64,000 nucleotides of DNA from Epiperipatus broadwayi (taxonomy: Eukaryota > Onychophora > Udeonychophora > Euonychophora > Peripatidae). The notes under the pieces were generated by a model. It was given only the letters and a program-made list of their open reading frames with translations. It was not told where the DNA came from and searched no databases. The stretch covers positions 9,202,876-9,266,875 of the forward strand of contig JAQFVV010000030.1 in the NCBI GenBank assembly GCA_028023455.1. The letters are read 5' to 3'. A program made the translations under genes and the position numbers. Positions 1 through 15,180 of this stretch are shown piece after piece (position 1 is the stretch's first letter; the number at the start of each line of letters is the position of its first letter).

Positions 1-1315
1 ATTCCAAAGATAAGCTTGAACATGAACTTACCTCAAGCACTTTTTACAAAATTGTTAATCAATCTATTATGGGGAATCCTGAGCATTTTTATCTACATGC
101 CTTTCCCAGCACTGATACATATACAAAAGAACTTCCGACAAGTCAGAACATAGCTCTATATTTCTTGAGCACCAAAAGGCAACAGGACATTTATTTATTA
201 CCTCCTATGCAATCACTCAATACATGAAAGAAATGATTCAAAGAGAAAAATGATATATAGCCAATAATACAAATGCTATCAACTCTAGAGACTCATCCCT
301 CCCTCTCTTCAAAAAATGGACATTATAATTTAAATATTTAATATTGAATTTAAAATAAATTTAAATCTCTTCAAATATCTACAATTACACTCATCTCTCC
401 ATTATTAATCTCATCTTGCTATGAATATGAGAATGCTATAAGTTCTCAAAAACACTAAGTCATAACTTATAGAAATAAAAAAGGTTCTCTATAGATGTGT
501 ATAAATGCAATTACTATATTCCGTATAGAAGTATAAACAGTTAATGCAATTACAATGTCAATATAGAGGAGTTTAACAGAATGTCATAAGTTTTCTATCA
601 AAGAGATAGTAAAAAATATTAAATGATATAGACTTAGAAAATTTGTACATGGAGTGAGCTGAGAAAATGAAACAAACAGATCCATGAAGATTTGCAGTGG
701 CAAATAAAAACATACAAGAGAAAATGTAGATTATCAACCAAGGCCATACAACTCTAGAAATTATATCCTGAGAAACAGATGATGGAATAATGGAAGTGGT
801 GGAAATAACTCGAGAGTTCACACTTAAAATTCAAAATTATTAAACATACAACAGAATAAGATTGATTGTAGGAAGTGAACATAAACACACCCATTATAAG
901 GAATTGCATAGAGCAAATAATCAATCTTATACAGAGAATGGTGAAGTCCATAATTAAGCTACAATCAGGGGAAACTAAATGTGACTTCATTAGAATATTT
1001 CTCCTGGTAAGGATTCTTACAACCCTGTAGGCATTATAATGGATGCTTACACCATTACATATAGTATTAGTAAGGTAGTTTTCAAAGATAACCTAGAGAT
1101 AAAAAATTATTGTAAGCAAAAATGCTCATCAATACCAAAAAAAAAATGAGGAATTTCAAACTAACAAAGGCACATCTACTGATGTTTTTCAAAATATAAT
1201 GGATACTGAGGTAAAGTTTCACGTATTATTTTTAAAGATGACTCAAGTTTTACTTGCAAAAGAAATACAGTGCAGAGTGGAGTCTCAGAAAATCTATGTG
1301 AATTTATAAATGAAT
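1..1315. other. AT-rich intergenic DNA, nothing recognised
   Basis: Only short reading frames with biased, low-complexity composition occur here. I see no repeat family, RNA gene or conserved protein motif on either strand. Confidence 0.5.
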
Positions 1316-1630
1316 AATCATGTGATATTAAGAGGTTTAATACCAATTCTGCCCAATGGAATGATGATCAGTATGGATATTAAAGGACAAAAGACACCAA
1401 AATGCCAAACTGGGTTCAGATCTCTATGACTATATAAGTGAATGAGCTTGGATTGAAAACATTATAGTGTTTTCATTTTGGAGTCATAGCTTTATAATTA
1501 ATTAAATAAATAAATGGTGACTGTAGAGAGTTGCATTAGATTCTAAAATCTAGATACTAGATAGAGGTTTTGTGCATATTGCATCCATTGATTCTCTGGC
1601 TTGCACTGGGTGGGAGACTACTGTATGAAG
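1316..1630 (-). mobile_element. SE-family dispersed repeat, copy A (diverged)
   Basis: This is a diverged copy of the short element seen again at 1706, 15481, 18226, 42421 and 53582. It reads in reverse: it starts with a degenerate form of the ATCATGTGATGTTTAG end and finishes with the complement of the family's CTCCATACAGTAGTG end. Shared interior blocks include the AGTGCAAGCCAGAG and ATGCAACTCTCTA segments in reverse complement. It has no coding capacity. I see no clear target duplication. Confidence 0.7.
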
Positions 1631-1705
1631 ATTTTTTTTTTCATGTGTCAAAGCATCAGCTGGGAAATGAACTTGCAAACACAGGACAACTGCTATAAGA
1701 AACAA

Positions 1706-2101
1706 TGATCATGTTATGTTTAGTACCAATCCTGTCCAATGGGATGATGGTGACTATGGTTATACAGAGGAAAAATACCAAAATGTATTAATGCAGGACT
1801 AGATTCGGATCTCTATGACTATATAAGTGAATGAGCTTCATTTGAAAATATTGGTTTTTTTTTTATTTTGGCTCATATCTTTATAGTTAACTAAATAGGT
1901 AAAAGGTGACTGCTAGAGAGTTGCATTGGATCCTATGATCTAGATGCAATGCTCTCAGGTCCAAGGTTCCTTACTTATGAAAGCCACAAGCTAGAAAGTA
2001 GTCGGGAGATATTGAATAAATAGATACTAGATAGGGATTTTATGCACAAACTTTCTTGCATCCATTGACTATTCTGGTTTACACTATGGAGAGTTTTGTC
2101 T
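1706..2101 (-). mobile_element. SE-family dispersed repeat, copy B
   Basis: This is a second reverse-oriented copy about 400 bp long, in direct orientation to copy A. It begins GATCATGTTATGTTTAGTAC and ends ACTATGGAGAGTTTTGTCT. The interior keeps the blocks found in the other copies (GACTATATAAGTGAATGAGC, GAGAGTTGCATTGGATCCTA). It is non-coding. The copy-A/copy-B pair could be a local duplication or two insertions. Confidence 0.75.
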
Positions 2102-2109
2102 CTGTGTTA

Positions 2110-3514
2110 TTATTATTGTTGTTGAAAGAAATAAATTTGGTTCATTTTAATTAAAGTATGATTTGTAAAAAAAAATACTTCTAATCTTTTAATAATTAAT
2201 ATATATTTTAATCCTAATTTTCCATATGAACAACCAATATTGATTACTTGTTTAAGATAATTTGATTTCTTTTGTCTCTTACTTATATCAATTATAGTGT
2301 TTAATTTTAAAGCATAACTTGATTTTTTTTTAGCAGCACAGTGTGACTTAACTTTCTTAGATGTAGTTTTTTAAATTAAACATATGTTAAATTAAGATTA
2401 TATTGTAAAATTAATAAACTATAATTATATTTTATCAGCATTATTTAACTACTTTTGGTAATGAACTTGCAAACATTATACATATATAGAAATAATGCTA
2501 GAAATAACTGTCAATTAAGTAATTTTAAATAAAAATCTAATATTATTAAAGAAAAAAAAGATGTAACTCTTTATTAGATCTAGGTTTTCTCTTTCTACGG
2601 AGTATTATTTATGCTCACTGTCTATTGTAATCAATTCTTAATATACGTATATATTACACAAAATTCTACACTTAAACTGATAGCTTATAGGATAGTAGAC
2701 TTTTTAAACAGTGTTATTACTATTCTGGTTTAGATTTTCAATATTTTTTTTTTAAAATAATTATGACAACTGTGTAAAAATAATTTTAAATATCAAAATT
2801 GAAATAAATTACATAATAATAAGGAAGCAAAGCAGCGTGATTTTATTTGAATAAAGTATTAATTAAAATAATAAATTTTTAATTGGGATAAAAATTAAGT
2901 ATGGTTCCATTTTTTGAAAGACCCTCTTTTCATTCTATGAATGAACACATTTACAGAGTAATAAGCATTTACTTTATTTTTTTCTTATCGTAGAGCAGTT
3001 TTGCTATTAATTATCATATCCTAGGAAGAGAAAAAAATTTCATTTTATTTTATATAAGAACAAAAAATTAAATTTTTCTGTTTAAACAACTGTTGAAAAA
3101 TAATATTTTGCAAGACAAAAATAAATTCTTATCATATTTTTGCAGACTGGTATGAAAAATGATCTGAATTAATCCAAGTATTTAAGCACTTTTTTTAAAA
3201 TATGTGTGATATGTATTAAGAAGATATAAAATAGTGAAGTCATACGATAGAAGATTTTAAATTTTATTCAAAACTAATATCACAGAAAAATACTTTAGGA
3301 CATAAAAGAAATATATATATATTGTACCTAGGTGTAATGAAAAAGATCAATCTAAGAAGCTAGCAGCTATGGCTAATAGCTATCAAGCTAGATAGGTAAT
3401 GCTAATAAGCCAAATTAGGTTAATACGGCTAAAGCTAGATAAGACTATGCTCTGGTTAAGATCAGAGTTCTCACAGCTCCCATGATAATTTAGGTGAAGA
3501 ATACAGGGAGCTAC
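2110..3514. other. AT-rich intergenic DNA, nothing recognised
   Basis: The stretch is mostly A/T homopolymer-rich sequence without convincing reading frames. A short run at 3350-3445 repeats a GCTA/GCTAGATA-like motif several times (AGCTAGCAGCTATGGCTAA and similar), a small degenerate repeat just before the first AAT array. Confidence 0.5.
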
Positions 3515-3860
<346 letters not shown>

Positions 3861-6344
3861 CAATTCAATTCAATTCAATTCAATTTATTAGTAAACAACA
3901 GCTTACAAAGCCAATAAAACGTTTACAATGATTAAAATTAAAATTTACATAAAATTTTGATTTAATGAATCTAATATATACTTTTTAAATATTTTAAAAT
4001 CTGATGTAAACTCTACATCACTAAACATATCATTATATTCATTTTGTAATCTATATACAGGTGCATTTTTTACACATTTATGTTTAATTAATGGTAAATG
4101 AAAAAGTTTGTGATTTCTGCTATTGAAAGTTGGTATTTTATATAGCAGATTTGTTACTGAATTATCAAAAGTTATTGTGCCATTTATCATTTTATATAAA
4201 AAAACACATATCAGATAATATTCTCTTAACACACAATTCATTATTATTATGAAATGAAGTTTTATATACATATTTACAATATTTATCATAAACCTTTTGT
4301 ATTTTTTTCATATTCATTTCATTTGTAGAATTCCATATAATGGATCCATAGTGTAAAATTGGCAATATCAAACTATTAAATATTAATTTATTAGTCTGGA
4401 AATCAAAAACAATTTTTGATCTGAGCAACCTGCCAATGAGTTTAAATGCTTTATTAACAGAATATGTTATATGGTTATTAAAAGTAAAATTGCTTGTGAA
4501 GATTATACCCAAATCTTTATGATCAATAATTTTCTTAATTTCAAGATGATCAATATGGTAACTACCCCGTATTAACATTGTTTTTCTTGAATATGTCATA
4601 GCATTACATTTGTCAATATTTATTTTCATGTTATTTTCTTGGCACCACTTGTAAAAAACATCTATATAATTTTGTAAAGTTTTAATATCTTCTTTACTAT
4701 TAATCTCCAGAAAAATTTTAATATCATCTGCATAGCATAACACACTCCTACTTGGAATAAGTGTTATCAAATCTGATATATAAATAGCAAAAAATATTGG
4801 GCTTAACACACTCCCCTGTGGAAGTCCAAGTCTAGATTTAAAATTATTTGACTGTTTATTATTGTAATAAATATAATTGCTTCTATCAGATAGAAATAAC
4901 TTGAATAAATTCATTAGATTGATTGAAAACCCAATTTTCTCTATTTTCATAAGAAGTAATCTATGATCAACTCTATCAAAAGCCTTTGTTAAATCAAAAT
5001 ATATTACATCCAATTGACTTCTTGCCTCAATAGCTCTACCTATGGCATCTGATATATGGACTAAATTTGTTTCTATTGACCTTCCCGGAAGAAATCCATG
5101 TAAAGAATAAGGGAGAATATTTTTTAAATAATGTATAATTCTGTAATAAATTGATTTTTCAAAAATTCTTGATGGTATAGGTAGTAAAGAAATAGGTCTA
5201 TAATTTCGGACCTCTGATTTTTTCCCAGATTTATATATAGGTATTACTTTAGCTGTTTTCCAATAGTTAGGAAAAATTGATGTTTTAAGTGACAAATTAA
5301 AAATATACAATAAAACTGGAGCCAAAAGTTCAATGCATCCTTTATAAATAAAAACTGGTATATTATCACAAGCAATACTTTTTTTATTTTTTATTAATTT
5401 TGTAGAATGGTATATCTCATCCAAATCAAATTTTAATATGTTTATGGAATCATTATTGAATATGAGATTTTGAATAAATGGATATTCCAAAATTAAGTTA
5501 TTATCCAGTTCACATTGAGATGAAAAATAAGTCATAAAATCATTTGATTCTATATCTACTACACATGTATTTTGTCTAACTGAAGTATAATGAGTCTTTA
5601 ATACATTCCAAAAATGTGCTGAATCTTTATGTATTTTGTTTTGAGTCAGTTTAATATATTCTTGAAAATCATATTTTTCAAGTACTTTTACTATGCGTTT
5701 ATAATTCCTATAGTTATTCAAATACAAAAAGCATTTATATTTCTTATAATATCTATGAAAAAAATTTTTTCTCTTTATACATCGAAGTAGTTTCACAGAG
5801 AACCATTTTGGAAATTTAATACCTCTACTTTGCTTAACTGGAATGAATCTATCAACAGTATCTGACAATATTTGATGAAATATATTGGTAGCTAATGATG
5901 GGCATTTACATTCATAAATTTCACTCCAAGAAATATGTTTAATGGCTTGATACAGATTATAATAGTCTCCTCACGCATAATGTTTATTTGCATAGGTTAT
6001 GGAATTTTTCCTGAATCTAGTTACCACTGACAGTTGCAATTCTAGTGCTGGATGATATATATCTTCTGATACTAGAGGATATTCAGAATTATTAATATTT
6101 ATATCTGTAATTCTTGTAAATATCAAATCCAAAATATAATTTTGTTTATTAAATATTTTGTTTACTTGCTGTAGATCTAATAGTTTAATAAATTGATCCA
6201 GTTCAATAAATTTTGGTGTATTTTCTTTTTCCTTAGTGTTTTCATGATAAGCAACATTGAAATCTCCTAAAAGAATCATTTCATATTTATATTGTATGAG
6301 ATATAATTCCAGGATTTCAAATTTTTTTCTGAATTCATTTATTG
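3861..6344 (-). mobile_element. 5'-truncated non-LTR retrotransposon (LINE copy 1)
   Basis: Read on the minus strand, the element starts abruptly inside the endonuclease domain at the junction with the (AAT)n array at 6345. It continues through the whole reverse transcriptase and ends in an AATAAATTGAATTGAATTG-type pentamer tail followed by (ATT)n. No target-site duplication can be judged because both flanks are the same microsatellite. The coding region has only one stop and one frameshift, so the copy is young. The domain order endonuclease then reverse transcriptase places it in the EEP-type (APE-like) LINEs, probably the Jockey/CR1 group; the exact clade was not determined. Confidence 0.92.
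3945..6344 (-). pseudogene. LINE ORF2: partial EEP endonuclease plus reverse transcriptase
   Basis: The product would nick target DNA and copy its RNA into DNA at the nick. The first part (6279 downward) carries the endonuclease motif LLGDFNVAY and a later serine/histidine-bearing region. The reverse transcriptase shows NYRPISLLP, YFDLTKAFDRVDHRLL, LPQGSVLSPIFFAIYISDL and the catalytic CYADDIKIF box, followed by a C-terminal LGIIF...PILHYGSIIW region. The reading frame from the array junction at 6344 down to about 4205 is open except for one TGA at 5968-5970. A frame change at an A7 run (4198-4204) moves the last ~85 codons to the frame ending at 3945. The N-terminal half of the endonuclease and any ORF1 are missing. 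The A7 frameshift could be a sequencing error. Confidence 0.92.
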
Positions 6345-6773
<429 letters not shown>

Positions 6774-6874
6774 CAATTCAATTCAATTCAATTTTTTATT
6801 TATTTAATGTACATATCAACAGCATTTAGCCAATTATAGATTGCACAGTAATACAAATCTAAATAAGCATTAAA

Positions 6875-6905
<31 letters not shown>

Positions 6906-7540
6906 TAAATAATACCAATAAAATAGAAAATCAATAAAATGCACAAATAAATAAAAAAGCAATATATCAAATGAAATTAAGGAAAAAATTTTTTTATGAG
7001 GACTTTAGTGAATTGTTTAAAATCCAAATTAAAAACATCATCATTACCAAAATCTTTGTTATAAGTTCTAGGTAAACGAAATAAAGGGAAAATCTTAATA
7101 CATCAGATTTACAATTTTTCAGTTCAAAAACATTATGAGTACGAGTATTATAATTTTTTTAATACCTAAGTTATAAAGCAAATTAGATACAGAAATATTC
7201 TGGGAGATGAATTTATGAAGAAGTTTGAGATCTCTTGTTTTTCGTCTCAGTAGTAAATCAATATAGTGTTCATTACTTAAACTATTTAATTTTGCAAATT
7301 TGTCAAAAACAGACTGAATTCTTATGATATCTGTCCTGTTATGAGGATTCCATATAATTGAACCATACTCCAAGATGGGAAGAACTAAGGATATAAAAAG
7401 TTTAATCTTTGTAAATTTATTAAATGCTTTTCCATATCTGTAAATAGCTCCTACAATTTTAAGAGATTTATTCACCATAAAATTAATGTGATTATGAAAA
7501 GATCCATTATTGGAAAATATTATTCCGAGATCTCTTTGAT
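6774..7540 (-). mobile_element. 5'-truncated LINE copy 2 (related subfamily)
   Basis: This is a short 3' fragment of a LINE in the same orientation as copy 1. The 3' end has the same TTGAA pentamers (6774-6794) then (ATT)n. A small AAT run (6876-6903) lies in the 3' untranslated part. The 5' break is at a GAT/AAT array beginning at 7541. Protein similarity to copy 1 is clear but divergent, so it is a separate subfamily rather than a duplication of copy 1. Confidence 0.88.
7119..7540 (-). pseudogene. C-terminal fragment of LINE reverse transcriptase
   Basis: The fragment begins within the thumb region at DLGIIFSNNGSFHNHI and continues through VNKSLKIVGAIYR and LPILEYGSIIWNPHN. This aligns with copy 1 DLGIIFTSNFTFNNHI, VNKAFKLIGRL and LPILHYGSIIWNS. 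About 140 codons remain. The catalytic domain is absent, so the fragment cannot be active. The downstream end runs into the 3' untranslated region near 7119. Confidence 0.88.
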
Positions 7541-8319
<779 letters not shown>

Positions 8320-9530
8320 TAATAAATGATTTAATTAAGACAAAATTGCATCAAACTCTAAATTTGGAATAGTATAATCATCTTCTAGGATAGCATTTGA
8401 ATACTAAGAGTGGGAAAGGGTTTTTATGTCCACTCAAAATATTCATCAACAACATAAATAAATTTATTGAATGGAAATTCATTATAAACACAGTCTTATT
8501 TCGATAAATTGCAATTTTAAATTATAGTGATTAATAGAATAAATGAATAATATTTTATTTAATGCACTCTTCATATCATAAAAATAATTATTAGTTTAAT
8601 AGTTTAACATTTAATTTATGTGTCTGTAACTTAAATAAATATTTAAAAAATATTTGCATTATAAAATACATTATGTTTAAATTTCTGTATATGGATTTAG
8701 TGAATACCAAGAATACTATAGAGATACTACAGCAGATTTAATAACAACATTTATTTACAATGAACAAAATTTTACAACATGAAATACCATGGAAGTGTGT
8801 CACAAAGAATTTTTAAAAAAAATTTACAACAGTCTAACAAAATCTCTTACCAGAGAATACTTTACAACTTCAAATTAACACATTACATGTCTGAATTAAA
8901 TATTCACAAACCAGGATAGTCTTAAGTGGACAAACACATTTGACTAGTTAAAATTACTATAAGAAAATTTACCCTTCAAGTTAAATACTTATTTTCTCAT
9001 TATTCTTAATAAATATTCTGTGCTTTGGAATCATAGTACATGCTTTATATCTTTCTGCATAAATATACGCTCTAAATAATATCATAATTTTACAATTTAT
9101 AGCTTTACCAACTATGCACTATTTATTAACTCTATGGTCTTTAATTAATAAAGTTTTACTACAGCCTTAAATTATTTTCAGAGGTCTGCACACGTACACA
9201 CACAATCTATGCTATTTGTCCCAACAATGAGTAAATCTAAATGATCTTTAATTAAAGCAGAGAAGAAGCATAGAGGTAGTAATATTAAAGAGAAAAATAT
9301 CAATTAGTGATATAAAGATAAAAGTTTGTAAATTAAAATTAGAGATATTAAAGTAAAAAAGATATTATATATTAAATAATAATTAAACAAGATAGATAAT
9401 AAAATGATGAAAGGAAAATTATAAAATAATATTAATAAAAAATAATATTTAAAAAGATTTTTTAATAAAAAATTAAAAAAAGTAAGAATAAAATAGTTTT
9501 AAAAGGTATTTTTAAAAAAAAAACGGTGTA
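8320..9530. other. AT-rich intergenic DNA, nothing recognised
   Basis: No supported gene or repeat family is visible. Composition becomes almost pure A/T near 9300-9520. Confidence 0.5.
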
Positions 9531-9712
9531 TTGGATATATTTTTATATATATGTAATTTATATATATGGATGTGTATTTATAAATGTATATGTGGATTTA
9601 TATATATATATGTCTATGGGTATATGTGTATCTGTGTATATATATGTTTAAAAGATATATATGTATATATTTGGATATGCATGTGTATATATAGATATAG
9701 GTATGGAATTTA
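9531..9712. repeat. TATATG-rich degenerate simple repeat
   Basis: Imperfect runs of TATATATG, TGTGTAT and TATATGGA units fill this tract. The apparent Tyr/Ile/Cys-rich reading frame over it is a product of the repeat. Confidence 0.8.
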
Positions 9713-9740
9713 TATTGTGCCATTACAATTTAGTCATTAG

Positions 9741-12700
9741 CTAAATTTATAGTAATGTGCATATAAGAAAATGTAAAACAAAAATCATCATCACATTTTT
9801 ATCCAAAAAGGAAGCTGTAGGGCACCCAAGTTTAAACCCTACAAGATCCAGTTTTAAAAGCTTAATACAGAAAGAGAGTGGGTCAACAATTATATTCTTT
9901 ATTTGTTTGTGTGTTGATAGAAAGGTAATACACACATTTAAACTATTCAATATTTAGTTTTTCTGTTAAAAAGCAAAGTTATAACACATATGTATAGGCA
10001 GTGTGTGTTATAAAAGCTATTTAGTTAACCACTTTTAAATTTCAGATATTAAACTTTCTTTAAAACTAATCTATGCTTGATCAATTTTAATGTCTTATTC
10101 TGTTTCTATTCTTGCTTTTCTATAATTGTAATTGGGATTTAAAAGCTAAGGATTTAATTTTCAATATTAGGGTTATAATTTCTAACTAGCATTCATATTA
10201 TTTTGATGGACAGTTTATGAATGATTTGAAATGATAAAAGTATGTGTGTACATTTCATACAGAAATTTACATTTATTATATATTGAAAGGAAGAAGGGTT
10301 AAATCTGTCAAATTATTTTTTTTTTTTACAATTTTGTGTTAAGGGAGAAAATCTGTTGAATCAGATATATATTTTTGTAGCAATTTTGTTTTTGTAAATG
10401 ATTGTTTGTCATTTTGGAGTTTAAGCTTGGTGGGAATTCTAATTTTGAAATTGTCTCATCTTAAGATCAAAAGAAAGAAGCTCCAATTTTAGATATTACA
10501 AATATACATGAGGAGAAGGGATTAAGACTATTTTTTTTTCCTTCAAAATAAAAGTTTGTCTGAAAACCAGGTGTGTGATTTTTTGAATCGGTCAAAAATA
10601 GCAAGTTACACTATCACTCTAATTGGGTGAGTTACCTCAAAAATCAGATATAAAAGTAGTCTGGAAAATCAGTTGAGGGATTATTATTATAATATTTGTG
10701 ATAGAGACTTTTTAAAAATTATTGAAACTAAAGCAGACAAACATTTTTAATTCTGCTAGATAACCTTTTTTTTGTTCATTTTTTTTAAATCATTTTTTTT
10801 ATATCAAGTTTTGAATGTTGAAAATATAGGGATGGTGGGGTAAAAAAATTAATATATGTTCCATCTGTCTACCAGACTCATCATCAACTAGCACATCATA
10901 TAGGAAAGAAAAGATGTCTTGTCTGAAAAATAATATTCTACACCTTTCAACTGACTGAGAGAAATAAGATGTTTTTAAATAGAAAGAAGAAAACATTCAC
11001 CTGCATTTAAAATCAGAAGAAAAGAGTAATCTACTGATAAATATTAAATCATCAAGTCCAATTAATTGTTCCAATAACTAAGTTTAAACCCAGAAAATTT
11101 ATAAACGGGAAAACAACTGCTGTACTTCATCCACAAAAAGAATCATGCTTGACAGGAAGAGAAGAAAAATTAATATAATGATTTCCAAATTGTCCACTAA
11201 AGCAAATAACCTCAATAGGATCATCATCATCATACAATTATACACATCAAGAAAGAGATTGTCCCAACGTAAAATGGAAATGGTAGCTGCAGAAATATAG
11301 ACATTATACAAGATAAGTTTGAGCCCTTGGAAGTTTGCCACAAAACAAAGGATCGGTAATATGACTTTTTATATCTATTTTCTTTATGATATCAGAGTCT
11401 TAATAAAATTTTAGCAATAAAGTGGTATATTTTATTTAAAGAACTTTTAAAGACAATTCAGAACGATTAAAACCAATAATTTCTTACCAATAATAACCTT
11501 GAGCTTCATAAGTGGTTTTGAATGTATCAAAATTATTTGTTTATTGATTTACAGTTATGAAATATTAATGTGTAAAATAATTTTTTGTATTATTATTTTG
11601 GTTTTAAATAATATTTTGGTTTTTACGAGGTAAACCCACACCTACATAATAATATTTTTACATGTGTATAATTGTGTGCAAATGTGAAGTAATAAGCAGT
11701 ATTAAAATATTAAATTATTTTGTTTTAAGAAAGTATAGGTTTCAGCTTAGAAGGGAGGGGGAGAAAATGGTTTAAAACTTGCTCTTTCCAATTTTACTAA
11801 CATTTATTTTTGTCATTCTATTTACATGTTAGATTTATAAGGGTATGTGTGCGAAAGAGAAAAGAGAGAGAAAAAAAAGTGTTTATTTTTTTTTTCTCAT
11901 GGTGTGAAAATCATGTTCAATGTGACATCCAATTTGAAATACATTTACAGGAAAGGGGGAAGACTTTAAAAATTAATGTTATGATTTTAAAACAGTCGAT
12001 TATGATTATTGTTGTTGTTAATATAAATTTTCATGTAGATATAGAAATTTTTATGTATATTTTAGAAATGCAGCAATAAATATTAGTTTATTATTATTAA
12101 ACAAGGTGTATATATTTCATTACGTGTATTCTTTATTAAGTGTGATCATTCATCATCAAGATGAATATTAGCTATTTAAGTTTCAATTATATATACTAAA
12201 ATTAAACAATGATTATGAATTTCTTTATAAAAATTAGGTTTATGATTAAGCTTAGTTCTAAAGCTGTGGTTAAAACCATTGTCATTATTGTTATCATTAT
12301 CATCATCATCAACATTTTAATTAATGAGCTGTTTAACTGTTTAAAGGCCATAAATAAATATTGATTTCATAGTATTTAGTGATTTCTTAGTATTATTATA
12401 ACCACTGTCCCATCATCTATTTCATGCAAGGATGAGTGAATTACCATCCTAAATTAATAGTAATCTGAGCTAGTAAAACTTATAAAAATATTGAAACACA
12501 TTTGTTATGTTAAGATCTAAGAAATGATTTCTGTCTAATGAATTCCACTTTAGTTTAAAGATGTTTTATGTTTGCTTAGATATTAGTGCATACAGTGATA
12601 TGGCTCTAAAAAGCAAAATCTTCCATGTTTATTAGAAATAAAGTACCAAAAAAGAATTCAAACCCAGTACATGTGAAAAGGTTATTAGATATAACTGTGT

Positions 12701-13508
12701 CTAGATAAAGATAATCTAATGGTGCCCTGCTAGACCATATTCACTTGGTATTTGTTTAAATGTGCACTTGACATCAAACCAAGAAATGAAAGTGGATAAA
12801 ATCTACAGTTGAATATATTGAGATATTTGATTGAGTTACCAGCATATTCACTCACTTGATTTCCATATACCTGAGTTATAGTAGTTCGTTCTTAATAATT
12901 TGTTTATAATTATTAATATTGTGATATCTGGAGAAATCTAATTATAGAAATATGTTTAATTTATTCCTACTCATCATTTTAATATTTATGACCTTATGGC
13001 TATATAGCTACTATCCAGGAGTATGTTTCATTTAATCCAATAACCCTTAATATGATTGATAACTCAGTCTGATCTTTGTGTAATAGCCACTACTCAGGTT
13101 AAATAGCTTATGTTCATGTTAATATAAGTTTAAATAAATTCTGATCAGTTTCATTAAGTTTATTTACAACTTGTTTGAATTAATATTTTTAAAGACTACT
13201 TATTGAACACGTTTATTTACTTACAATGTTGATTTTGTTTATTTGTTTAATAGCTTATGCTCAGCAAGTTGCATATTACAATTCTTTTTCATTTATTAAG
13301 CTAAATAAATAATATATTATGAACCTTTCTTAATTATTTAATATACTTGGATCTTTTGAACATCTTTATTATGTTACAATATATATGTCTAGGGATAATG
13401 TGGATCTGTATATATGTATGAAGGGAATATATGGGTATATTTTGATATATATATATATATATGTGTGTGTATGTGTGAAATGATGGTTATGTATTTATAG
13501 TATTCAAA
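9741..13508. other. AT-rich intergenic DNA, nothing recognised
   Basis: Several short open frames exist on both strands but none has a recognisable motif, start context or compositional contrast. A small TTATCATTATCATCATCATC run lies near 12290. Confidence 0.45.
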
Positions 13509-13640
13509 TATTGTAGCTCTGATGAAGACTGCCAGATAGTCGAAACTGTAAAGAAAATGAAGTTTTTAAGAAAATTTGTTTGCATTGAAGTGTATATGAA
13601 AGAAGGGTTATAAGCAATATATATATAAGAATGTTTTGAG
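13509..13640 (+). repeat. Hammerhead-like repeat, single-arm copy
   Basis: This 130-bp unit matches the arms of the palindromes at 36896 and 48428. It contains CTGATGAAGACTGCCAGATA then GTCGAAACTG, followed by the shared downstream AAGTTTTTAAGAAAATTTG and GCATTGAAGTGTATATGA blocks. The core resembles a hammerhead ribozyme (CTGATGA, stem II GACT/AGTC, GAAAC), but I could not find convincing stems I and III. Confidence 0.75.
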
Positions 13641-15057
13641 ATCTTACCAGTCCAGTGATGACTTGTTTCTGATGATGATGATTATGATGCACATTGCTTA
13701 TATCAGACTAATAATAAATTTTATAATTTTGAATAAATCATTATCAGTTTTATTTTATGTATCACTGGCAAAGGACAATAAATAAATTATACCTCAAAAC
13801 CCTCAACAAACACAGAGTTAAGTGTTTCTAATGAGAATGATGGACTTTAATTAAAATAACAAAACTTACCAACAACCAACATATTAAATCTCAACAATGC
13901 CATACATGGTGATAAACACTTAATAATGAAGATACTTTCAAGAGGAAAAGCTAATAACATAATAAACTTGGTGAAGGCATGAACCCAGAATAAGCACCTA
14001 CTTTTTGAGGACAATAAAATATGCTAGGACTTTGTTTCTAGACATATAGAACAAATGGGAATGAACAAATACAACTACAACCACAAATATGAAAAAATAT
14101 CACTGAAGGAAAATATCAACAATATCAGAGAGAGTAATTTTATTATCAACAATAATGACAGTTAAAATCATCTCCAAACCATCAAGATGAAAATAAAAAT
14201 TTGCATACTTTGGAAATACACAAAGGTTAGATAACACAGATCACATATACTAGAGAAGAATTAATTCTAAACTCTTGATAATATAATACTAAATTGACAC
14301 ATAAACCCGATGAAGTAATTATATAATTGTCAAATATGACTGAATAAATACATCATATTTATAAGCATATAACATTCATTATAAATATAACTCTCATAAT
14401 AAAGAACATAGCAATATTCTTTAAAATAACTTAATACTAAATCATTATATATAGAGAGAAAGCACAGATTTTTTGCTTCAGTACTTTCAGGTCAAATTAC
14501 CAGGTGCTATTTATATATTTTCCATCCACTTTGCCTATAGCTTAATATTATTGTGTATTTTTAATATGTGAGAATATTTTAATGCATGCCTATCTTGGAG
14601 ATTAGTTTATTAGTTCTACTAAAGTTTAATTTTAATATATATTAGTATAATGTTTAAACATTGAGGGTATATATTTCCTCACCCTTCATAGGTATTTATA
14701 GAATTGTAATGTTTTAATTATTTTTGCATAATATTATCTTTACAATCCCATGAGAAGTATATTTCCACACTGATTTTTAGGCATTGTTGGTGCTGCAATA
14801 ATACTAGTGGCCTGTGTATAGTCATATATATGGGCTATTTTATCCTGTGTACATAACAGTAAAAGATATAGCATCAAATGAAATGTAAGAACTTCTTGAG
14901 TAACATAAATGCTTTTATTATAAATTTTGTAGGAATATTTCAGAAAAGAATGTTTTATTTCAAAATATACAAATATTTCTATTACTATAATTTATTAGAT
15001 TAAAATTAAAACTTATCGTAAATATTTATTTTATTAAATATTTTAATATATAAATTT
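13641..15057. other. AT-rich intergenic DNA, nothing recognised
   Basis: No reading frame or repeat I can support. Confidence 0.45.
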
Positions 15058-15180
15058 TTCTACAGTACAGGCTTTTTCATACCTGCATTTCAATATGTAA
15101 TATATAGGGGGTTTGAACTCAGTCTTTCACATGACCCTCAATGGTCCACACTATCTCATACTGTGGACCTATTATTATTA
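15058..15180 (-). repeat. tRNA-derived SINE-like unit, copy 1
   Basis: Read in reverse complement, the unit has an ATGAGATAGTGTGGA block and a B-box-like GAGTTCAAACCCC about 40 bases later, then an AT-rich tail leading to GCCTGTACTGTAGAA. The same order appears at 45034 (plus) and 47090 (minus). The B box suggests an RNA polymerase III origin; the A box is poor. Confidence 0.55.

Noticed and set aside
9531-9740. Tyr/Ile/Cys-rich small protein
   Set aside because: It arises from the TATATG-rich simple repeat; no start context or conservation signal.
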